A DNA stretch of 64,000 nucleotides. Origin: Bacteroidales bacterium. GTDB taxonomy: Bacteria; Bacteroidota; Bacteroidia; Bacteroidales; UBA932. The stretch covers positions 1-64,000 of the forward strand of contig SUYX01000005.1 in NCBI GenBank assembly GCA_015060225.1, read 5' to 3'. Both the position numbers and the translations under genes were made by a program. Positions 1 through 7,483 of this stretch are shown here, in pieces. Position 1 is the first letter of the stretch, and each line of letters begins with the position of its first letter. The notes beneath the pieces are model-generated. The model was not told the DNA's origin. It searched no databases and saw nothing but the letters and a program-made list of their open reading frames with translations.

Positions 1-575
1 ACATCACAACTCCGTATAATCCGAATGCAGCAGTACTGCACTCTGCCAACAATAAAACACTCCAGGAACTCCCTTGTTTATTTGAGCAGAACAAAAATTT
101 AAAGTATCTGTACATACCCATTCTTCCTTGCGATCTTGAAGAAACCCTCTCACACCTGTGCAGTACCCTCACCCCTATAAATGCAGGGGGCGGACTGGTA
201 CAGAATACCGAAGGGGAATACCTACTCATCTTCAGAAACGGCTTGTGGGACCTCCCAAAAGGGAAACAGGAAGAGGGTGAAGAGATTTCACTCACCGCGC
301 TGCGCGAAGTGGAAGAAGAGTGCGGTATCACCGGCCTGGAGCAGGGAGAACTCCTCTGCATCACCCACCACACCTACCGCATGAACGGAGAGCACATGCT
401 CAAACACACCTACTGGTACAAAATGACCTACAAAGGAGACTGCACCACTGCAATTCCTCAGCAGGAAGAGGGAATCAGCCGTTGCGAATGGGTACCGGCC
501 TCCCGTCTGCCAGAATACCTGCAGAACACCTACCCCTCAATAAGGAAAGTATTTGAAGAGGCGGGGCTACTGTAG
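1..575 (+). CDS. NUDIX hydrolase (5' truncated by window edge)
   Basis: Frame 3 is open from the window start (ITTPYNPNAAVLHSANN...) into the listed 243..575 ORF, so the real CDS begins upstream of the window. Perfect Nudix box GKQEEGEEISLTALREVEEECGI. Confidence 0.88.
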   Translation, partial: ITTPYNPNAAVLHSANNKTLQELPCLFEQNKNLKYLYIPILPCDLEETLSHLCSTLTPINAGGGLVQNTEGEYLLIFRNGLWDLPKGKQEEGEEISLTALREVEEECGITGLEQGELLCITHHTYRMNGEHMLKHTYWYKMTYKGDCTTAIPQQEEGISRCEWVPASRLPEYLQNTYPSIRKVFEEAGLL

Positions 576-3071
576 GGAAGTATCCACCACAGTATCCCAG
601 CCTCCAACCATACTGGCATCCCTGGTATTTATACCGGTATATTCAAGACTGTCATCTTCATACCTCTTGAACTTATAAACCGCATCGTTCATAAGTTCAC
701 TGTTGAACACATTCAGACTTACCAGCAGACTGAAATCCTTGAGAGAAAGACCTGTAACCTTTCTGAACAGTTCAGGCTCCAGTTGCGTAATTACATCCTT
801 AAGACAATACTCCCTGTAATCAGTCAGATACATGAACACAGGAATTCTGGTAGCAAACTTTATAAGTTTCTCCTGAATCTCTTTCCGCTTGCTTTTAAAC
901 TCCTTCTCTTCTGCAGTCAACTGCTTCTTCTCTTTAGGTGTAATATCATTACCTCTGCTTTTCTTAACATCCCTTACATGTTCAGACTTGTTTATAATTG
1001 TCTCAATATCTGAATTCAAGGAACGGAAACCCTCAATATTCATAAGGGCACGCATTGCTTCAGGATTGGAGAGCAATCTTTGTAGTGTTGCGTTATCAAC
1101 ATTCACCAGCAATGCACTCTCCCATCTGCGTGCCAGCAATGTTGCCGTAGTGCCGCTCATTGCCATATCCAGGATTCCGGCGGCGCTGATTTCAGTCATG
1201 GAAGTACCGTCATAGGCCAATATAGGGAGAAATTTTATGAAGTCTGCCACCTTCTTCTCGGGATTCTGTTCCTCAACATTTAGATTGCAGCTGTACTCCT
1301 GTACCTGCTTCAGGGCCCTGTTTGGAGCAAAATCAAAAACATAGCAAGTAGGCTTGAGCACAACCTCCCTTCCCCACTCATCTTTAGTTGTCCATGGAGA
1401 CTGCACCCTGAATGCTGCCTGAAAGTAGGTCTCAGGACTGGATGAATTCCTCAACATAAGGATACCTGTCCAAGGACGTACTGTAACACCCGTTGAAAGT
1501 TTCCCGCATGAAAGGGTAATTGTACAGGTCTTCTGGGGATCTCCCATAGCATTATATACCGGAAGCACAGCATCTGCTCCCATTCCGGCTTCATTACCGG
1601 CAGCAACAATAACCTTATAAGCAGAATAAAAACTGTTCTGTCTTTTTGCAAGCAGTTTGGCCATTGCCCTGCAGGAAGCAACAGATGGGAGGAACCAGTA
1701 TGTATGCTGCAGATAACTCAAGAACCTTGCATCTGTATATGGCATAGGGGGCTTCTCCCTGCCCTGCTTCAACTCTGAAACATAATTCTCCGTATATGCT
1801 CCCCTTATAAGATTAAGCCACTTCTGCACATACTCTTCATGAACAAAGGTATCATCCTCTGCAGAAAAAAACTCGTTCAGGTCAAACTCATCAAACTCTC
1901 CCTGCTCGGCAATCTCCCTTATGCTGTCGGGAAGTTGGTAAGTAAGCATAACCATCTTGGGAAGTTGGGCATAAGGATTATACTCCCCTCCATTCCACTC
2001 CTGTTTTGCCTGCTGCTCATCTGAATATGTCCAGTTGAAAATCTGTTCCTCAATAAACTCTCCGGAACTTATTGCCCTGAACGGTGTTCCCGACAAATAC
2101 AGATATGCCTTTGTCTGCAAAGGCATCAGACCTTCATCAAACAACTCCCTGAGTTCCATCTCCTTGGCAGAAGCGGCATCCTCTGCCAGAATCTTTTCTG
2201 TCTCCTCAGCACTTTTATACGCCGGATCCTTCTTGTCATAATAATTCTTTGCATTCTTACCCCAAGCACCAAAGTGATACTCATCCAAAATAATGCAATC
2301 CCATTTCACCTGCTGAATCCATTCATTTGTAGATTTGATGCCACCACTGGCATTCTTGCCAAGAACATCCTGGAACGATGCAAAGCAGACATAAGGGCTG
2401 CTCTCCTTCACCCTGTTGAATTCCCGGTTATCCTGTTTCTCACAGAATTGCCACCCCTCAAAATCCTTGTGGGTAAGCAGATCCTCTTTCCATGCACTCT
2501 TAACAGCAGGCTTGAATGTAAGGACAAGAACTCTTCTCCAACCCATTTTCAATGCCAACTGATAAGAAGTGAAAGTTTTTCCGAAACGCATCTTTGCATT
2601 CCAGAGGAAATGGGGTACAAGCCCTTTATTTGAAGGATCCTTATAAAACGATGTAAAATACCTGCTTGTTTTCTCTACTGCACGCATCTGCTCGGGACGC
2701 ATTCCAAAATCCAATATCCTCTCCATAATGGTATCGGAACCTTCCGCCACAGCGTTTATGGCATCCTCCACCTTCCGCACATCACACCTGAACCACTCCC
2801 GTTCAGGATTTTGGACACCTGCGCGGCGAAGCACTCTATGTACAGCATGATCATCAAAAGTGGTACCATCCTTGCGCATAGCCGGCCGTTGGAGCAAAAT
2901 TCTGTATCTTACTCCCGACGTCCTCACTTGCTCCTCAATCCTCACCCGTGCATCCCTTACGGTATAACCAACCTTAATGAGCCCCAAATGATCCGGGACA
3001 CCTATAAGTTCATAAGCATAAATAACCGGAACCTGTTCAACCTTGCTTTGTAAAAGATTTGTATTTGCCAT
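567..3071 (-). CDS. GIY-YIG/T5orf172-like domain + SF2 DEAD/DEAH helicase, restriction-type protein
   Basis: N-terminus YAYELIGVPDHLGLIKVGYT...EWFRC resembles T5orf172/GIY-YIG nuclease motifs. Helicase motifs NAKMRFGKTF (Walker A variant), DEYH and LSGTPFRA. Adjacent to DNA methylase genes. Confidence 0.8.
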   Translation of the reverse strand: MANTNLLQSKVEQVPVIYAYELIGVPDHLGLIKVGYTVRDARVRIEEQVRTSGVRYRILLQRPAMRKDGTTFDDHAVHRVLRRAGVQNPEREWFRCDVRKVEDAINAVAEGSDTIMERILDFGMRPEQMRAVEKTSRYFTSFYKDPSNKGLVPHFLWNAKMRFGKTFTSYQLALKMGWRRVLVLTFKPAVKSAWKEDLLTHKDFEGWQFCEKQDNREFNRVKESSPYVCFASFQDVLGKNASGGIKSTNEWIQQVKWDCIILDEYHFGAWGKNAKNYYDKKDPAYKSAEETEKILAEDAASAKEMELRELFDEGLMPLQTKAYLYLSGTPFRAISSGEFIEEQIFNWTYSDEQQAKQEWNGGEYNPYAQLPKMVMLTYQLPDSIREIAEQGEFDEFDLNEFFSAEDDTFVHEEYVQKWLNLIRGAYTENYVSELKQGREKPPMPYTDARFLSYLQHTYWFLPSVASCRAMAKLLAKRQNSFYSAYKVIVAAGNEAGMGADAVLPVYNAMGDPQKTCTITLSCGKLSTGVTVRPWTGILMLRNSSSPETYFQAAFRVQSPWTTKDEWGREVVLKPTCYVFDFAPNRALKQVQEYSCNLNVEEQNPEKKVADFIKFLPILAYDGTSMTEISAAGILDMAMSGTTATLLARRWESALLVNVDNATLQRLLSNPEAMRALMNIEGFRSLNSDIETIINKSEHVRDVKKSRGNDITPKEKKQLTAEEKEFKSKRKEIQEKLIKFATRIPVFMYLTDYREYCLKDVITQLEPELFRKVTGLSLKDFSLLVSLNVFNSELMNDAVYKFKRYEDDSLEYTGINTRDASMVGGWDTVVDTSLQ

Positions 3072-3114
3072 AATATGTCTGTGTTTTCATTAAACTTCAG
3101 ACATGCCGGCAAGA

Positions 3115-3492
3115 TCATTTATTATATCCGGGCTCTTCAGGCTCATTCAGCCAATTGCCCTTTTGTCCATATAAATCATAATTGTACGGCTTCCGGGATT
3201 TCCGGGATTTCCGGTATTTCTTAACAGAAATAATATCCTCGCCAAGTGCCGTTTCAATTTTTGCTATAGTTTGAATAGTAAAATTATGCTTTCCGCTCAA
3301 CCACTTTGATATTTCCGGTTCCTTCTTGCCCATAACCCTTGCCAAATCCGCCTGACTCCAACCACGGCGTTCCAAGATCTCGTTTATACGCACCACAATA
3401 TCAAAATAAAGATCAATTTCATGTCTTATTCCTTCTGGAATTTTGGCAAATTCCTGCTCTAATATTGGATGTATGTAGCAATTTTTACTCAT
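3115..3492 (-). CDS. XRE-family HTH transcriptional regulator / antitoxin-like
   Basis: RRGWSQADLARVMGKKEPEISKWLSGKHNFTIQTIAKIETALGEDI is a classic XRE helix-turn-helix. Starts immediately after the upstream toxin-like gene. Confidence 0.85.
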   Translation of the reverse strand: MSKNCYIHPILEQEFAKIPEGIRHEIDLYFDIVVRINEILERRGWSQADLARVMGKKEPEISKWLSGKHNFTIQTIAKIETALGEDIISVKKYRKSRKSRKPYNYDLYGQKGNWLNEPEEPGYNK

Positions 3493-3493
3493 A

Positions 3494-3988
3494 TCAGTTA
3501 ATCCGTACAGTTAAATTATAAATTTCACTATGAATATCAATTCCACTCTTTTCAAGCGTAACCAACTTCTTGTCAATACTCTTCAATGTTTCTACAATTT
3601 CCAGAAGAACAGGATCCTGTTCATATGTAGTTGTACATTTCTTTCCACCTGCTCCCACAATCAATAATTTTTCAGATAACCTTATACAATATAATCTAAG
3701 CGTCCCCCTTTTCTTTACGTCTCTTCTTATAGTCAAAAGCGGAAGTGCACAAACTCTGTCCCCCATATTCCCCTCAGGACGGAACATTGATTCTACAACA
3801 CCTGTATGCAATATTTTGGAGAGATTCTGAAAAATTCTGTATTAGTCATCACGTAGATAAAAATCATTGCAATTCTTATAAGCATGCACAAATTTTTCCA
3901 TTTCTGAATATGAGTCTCCATCAATACGAATAGAAAAAATATCCACCTCTCCACCTAAAGCAAAAGGAACAAACTCAACCTTTCTCAT
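3494..3988 (-). pseudogene. Toxin-like partner of the XRE gene, interrupted by an in-frame TAA (3842-3844)
   Basis: Reverse complement from 3988 reads MRKVEFVPFALGGEVDIFSIRIDGDSYSEMEKFVHAYKNCNDFYLRDD*YRIFQNLSKILHTGVVESMFRPEGN...; the same frame continues into the listed 105-aa ORF (3494..3811, TTG start). -7 box TATATTTG lies just upstream. Confidence 0.7.
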
Positions 3989-4120
3989 ATTCCTCAATAT
4001 TACTACTACAAATATAAAAAGATTATCCTGATTAACAACAATTTTTGCAATATATTTTTTAACTTATAAGTTAAGTCCTGCCAGCACGTCAATGAACTTC
4101 TAATATATCTATATAACTTG

Positions 4121-5632
4121 TTACTCCATAGGACGTATCATTGATTCAATAAACTCTATCTCCTCCTGTGTAAGTTTGTATTTCTCATACAGCATCTCAT
4201 CTGTCCAAGGGTGGGAGAAATCTACCCATGGTACAAATTGGAAATTACTTATAGAAATATTCATCCCGACGAGAGTCTGTAAAATAAGAAACCTGACAAA
4301 CTTGGTCCTTAAATACGTATAGGTATTTTCAACTTCCCCACTATTTTTAGAAGGACAAATTACAAGATATGACTGTGTACATATTTGATTTGGTGACAAT
4401 ATTTCCATTCTGCTAAGTACTCTATATTGTCCATCCTTGTTTGGATTGCCTGCATGTTCACAAGACAACTTTGATATCATCACTTTGTATGAATCTACAC
4501 TATCCAGCCCTTTACAAATATCTTTCTTTGCCACATACATCCAACCCTTACTGCTAACTATTTCACAATCTCCTTCCTCTTTTTCTGACTTGCCAACAAA
4601 CGTTGATAAAAAGCCATACGGAGTCTGAGAACTGCAACCTCCAGGATGTGATAAAGTTTTTCCCTTATGGGATAAAACTTTATGAATTATTGATACTGAT
4701 TCATTACGTCTGATGAAGATATCAAACTCATTCAATTTTCTAATGGAATTGCTCAACTTGGAATTTGTAATATTACAAAAATCACATGGGCCATCATATT
4801 CATATTGCCATAGGAAATAGCAAACCCCACCATTAATATCAACACCTGGAAAACAATCATTTGAATCTGTAAAATCTACTATATTGGATATTTTTCCACA
4901 AGACAACATCATTTTCCTGAAATCATCCAATCCTACACCTCCTGCAAACCACCTTGACGGTATAATCATTGAGAGATATCTTGGCGATAATCTAATGGCT
5001 TGTTCTACGAACTTGTTATACAGAGGTATTGCACCAAGTCCCTTTCCACTCTCATTAACTTGCAACTGATACGGCGGGTTTCCTATTATTACGTCAAATT
5101 TCATGTTTCCAAATATTTTAGCGGGTTTGTCTGTATGGATGAACTGGTATGCATATTGCTCGGCCTGGGAACCACGGTCATAAACCGCCTGGCTTGCTCC
5201 GCAATAGATGCATTTGCCCCCTTCCCAGGTGTGGGAGAGCGGCTTGTAGAGGATGTTCCCCTCAGGAGTTTCAAATTTTGTTACAGAGTGTTTTCCGCTT
5301 GCTGTTTTGGAACAATAGACAGATCGCCTTGCCAGAAGTGATGTAAGTTCTGTACAGGCTATGCCATAGACCTGATTGTGCATTATGTGGTCTATCCGCT
5401 TCTGCCTGTCGGGAATAACAGATTCAAGACCTTTGTCAAGTCTTTTTACTATTTCCCTCAAGAATACGCCACTTTTGGTAAAAGGGTCAAGGAATTTTGT
5501 TTCCGGACTTTCAAAGAGCCCGGAAGGGAGCAAATCCAAGAGTTGGTTTGCCAGTGAAGGAGGTGTAAACACCTCGTCATTGCTCAGATTTGCAATGCAA
5601 TTAAGGACGTCGGGATTATATCTGTTCTCCAT
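4121..5632 (-). CDS. Eco57I-type N6-adenine DNA methyltransferase (NPPY-containing)
   Basis: VIIGNPPYQLQ catalytic motif, N-terminal VFTPPSLANQLLDLLP...FLDPFTKSGVFLREI, long C-terminal region that may hold target recognition. Confidence 0.85.
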   Translation of the reverse strand: MENRYNPDVLNCIANLSNDEVFTPPSLANQLLDLLPSGLFESPETKFLDPFTKSGVFLREIVKRLDKGLESVIPDRQKRIDHIMHNQVYGIACTELTSLLARRSVYCSKTASGKHSVTKFETPEGNILYKPLSHTWEGGKCIYCGASQAVYDRGSQAEQYAYQFIHTDKPAKIFGNMKFDVIIGNPPYQLQVNESGKGLGAIPLYNKFVEQAIRLSPRYLSMIIPSRWFAGGVGLDDFRKMMLSCGKISNIVDFTDSNDCFPGVDINGGVCYFLWQYEYDGPCDFCNITNSKLSNSIRKLNEFDIFIRRNESVSIIHKVLSHKGKTLSHPGGCSSQTPYGFLSTFVGKSEKEEGDCEIVSSKGWMYVAKKDICKGLDSVDSYKVMISKLSCEHAGNPNKDGQYRVLSRMEILSPNQICTQSYLVICPSKNSGEVENTYTYLRTKFVRFLILQTLVGMNISISNFQFVPWVDFSHPWTDEMLYEKYKLTQEEIEFIESMIRPME

Positions 5633-6260
5633 AAGCCTGCGGAGTTAGTTTAAGAAAATGTACCGGCTTGTAGGTCTTGCAGGGGAGATCTGAGAAAAGG
5701 TCTTCACCTTCATTCTCTCCCACCAGATAAGAGAACTCATAGTCCCTCCTATTCACCATACCTTTTCCTATGAAACCCCATTCGCAGATATGAATCCACT
5801 GATTTGAGTCGTTGGCAAGTTTATAGGTAAGTGCATCCCCGTGGATAATGTTTTTTGAAAGGAGATATCGGGCACTTTCAATACACTCCATCTTGCACCT
5901 GCTCCTGTAAAGGGCAGCATACTCCTCCTTGAAGAAGTCCAACAGGCGTTTCCTGCACGCAATTGCATTGTCTTCCAGCAGTTCTATTCCATAGATACTG
6001 GAGACTGACTGCACTGCAGACTGTTCCCATTGGAGTTGGGTGTATTGTTTTGCTTTTACTCTACCACTGCAGACAGCCAGTTTACGGCGGAGAATTTCAA
6101 TGAGAAAATTCCCATCACCGCAAGCGGGCTCCAGGAAACGGGAATCTATCCTTTCCGTCTCCTGTTTTACAAGATCGAGCATGGCATTGACCTCACGCTG
6201 GGATGTAAACACCTCACCATGAGCAGCCACCCTCTCCTTTGATTTGATCTGGTGGTCCAT
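5616..6260 (-). CDS. N6 DNA methylase-like subunit with SAM-binding motif I
   Basis: GEVFTSQREVNAMLDLV...RFLEPACGDGNFLIEILRRKL; overlaps the downstream methylase gene by 17 nt. No NPPY motif in this ORF. Confidence 0.82.
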   Translation of the reverse strand: MDHQIKSKERVAAHGEVFTSQREVNAMLDLVKQETERIDSRFLEPACGDGNFLIEILRRKLAVCSGRVKAKQYTQLQWEQSAVQSVSSIYGIELLEDNAIACRKRLLDFFKEEYAALYRSRCKMECIESARYLLSKNIIHGDALTYKLANDSNQWIHICEWGFIGKGMVNRRDYEFSYLVGENEGEDLFSDLPCKTYKPVHFLKLTPQAYGEQI

Positions 6261-6343
6261 TCTGCGCTATGTATGCGCATTTGATTTATCCGTTACAGAC
6301 TCCACCAGGGCACAAAAAAAGCGCGGAACTTAACTCATCCACA

Positions 6344-6456
6344 CTTCAGAGGCCCTAGGAAAGCCTGTACCTGCGAATAAGTCAAGCCCACGCAAAGCGC
6401 AGGCATTTACTGACATATCCGGATGGTACTTTCTGAAATTTCCTAGGTTTCTGAAG
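6344..6456. other. Long palindromic/structured noncoding element upstream of the methylase operon
   Basis: Arms 6344-6362 (cttcagaggccctaggaaa) and 6439-6456 (tttcctaggtttctgaag) pair over 16 bp around an AA/GCC internal loop; nested stems inside (6386-6393/6397-6404 and 6370-6375/6398-6403). Confidence 0.6.
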
Positions 6457-6627
6457 ACCCGAATAAATAGCAAATGCTAATTTTAATATGTTATTGTATC
6501 AAGTTTTTGCTTGTATTATGCAAATTTAATAATCCATTTAAATATGTTCCAAATTTCTTAAATGTTAAAAAAAGAAAAATCTATTGTTGTCAAGCAGATT
6601 TTTACCCTGTTTACGCATATCATTTAC

Positions 6628-6635
6628 TATATTTG
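6628..6635 (+). promoter_or_regulatory. Bacteroidota-type -7 box (TATATTTG)
   Basis: Matches TAnnTTTG, 31 nt upstream of the DUF2442 start codon. Confidence 0.45.
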
Positions 6636-6666
6636 TGGAGAAGGAGAGGCTCTTAAATAATAAGAT

Positions 6667-6903
6667 ATGTTGGAAATCGTCAAGGCTGAATATCTGTCTG
6701 ATTACAAACTTAAGGTATGGTTCAACAATCAGCAAGTTAGGATTGTGGATTTGGAAAGCAGTTTGTGTGGAGAAGTTTTTGTTCCTTTGAGAGACAAATC
6801 CTATTTCAAAGAATTCACAATTCCTTTTAATACTGTACAATGGGATAATGGAGCAGATTTTGCCCCAGAGTATCTTTACAGGATAGGCACCCCTGCCGTA
6901 TAA
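6667..6903 (+). CDS. DUF2442 domain-containing protein
   Basis: KLKVWFNNQQVRIVDLESSL...FKEFTIPFNTVQWDNGADFAPEYLY resembles DUF2442. Confidence 0.75.
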   Translation: MLEIVKAEYLSDYKLKVWFNNQQVRIVDLESSLCGEVFVPLRDKSYFKEFTIPFNTVQWDNGADFAPEYLYRIGTPAV

Positions 6904-6906
6904 TCC

Positions 6907-7473
6907 CTACCTCAAATCTGTCACCACTGCAGTTGGGTAATCGTCCATATCCAGCACAAATGAGGAGGCATCCAGTGAGTTCTCTTTTTTTGCACTGAGT
7001 ATCCCGATAGTATATACCGCACCAGCCTTGGAGCGGAGTTCAATTTTGTCGGGAAGGGCACCAGGGGCGCCTGAAATGGATTTTTTGCCCCCTTTCCAGG
7101 TGGTTACAGTATAGAAATCCCCCGCCTGACGCAGAATTGCAAAAGGGTTGTCCATTATCCCCTGAATGGAGTTTGCAGCAGGGCTGCCACTTGCACCAGA
7201 GCCACTTGCGCCAACACCGGAAGCCGCACCGCCAGCCGCCACCCCCTGCAGCACTATCTCGTCTATCTCCTTTTGGTAGATGCCTTTGGTACTTCCGTCT
7301 GAGACAATAAGCATCTGGGGTGTTTCCATCCTGTAGGAATCACCCAATGTAACAATGGTTCCCTCGCCGTCATACAGGAGAGTTCCTGATGCGTCAACTG
7401 CCTTGAAGTTGAAACACAAGGTGGCGCCACCTATGAGGAACGCCACCAATGTATTTATGAATCCGTTTGTCAT
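6907..7473 (-). CDS. LolA-like outer-membrane lipoprotein carrier domain protein
   Basis: Downstream of ftsK. FKAVDASGTLLYDGEGTIVTLGDSYRMETPQMLIVSDGSTKGIYQKEIDEIVLQ is LolA-like; Gly/Ala/Ser-rich linker in the middle. Confidence 0.6.
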   Translation of the reverse strand: MTNGFINTLVAFLIGGATLCFNFKAVDASGTLLYDGEGTIVTLGDSYRMETPQMLIVSDGSTKGIYQKEIDEIVLQGVAAGGAASGVGASGSGASGSPAANSIQGIMDNPFAILRQAGDFYTVTTWKGGKKSISGAPGALPDKIELRSKAGAVYTIGILSAKKENSLDASSFVLDMDDYPTAVVTDLR

Positions 7474-7483
7474 AATTCAAAAA

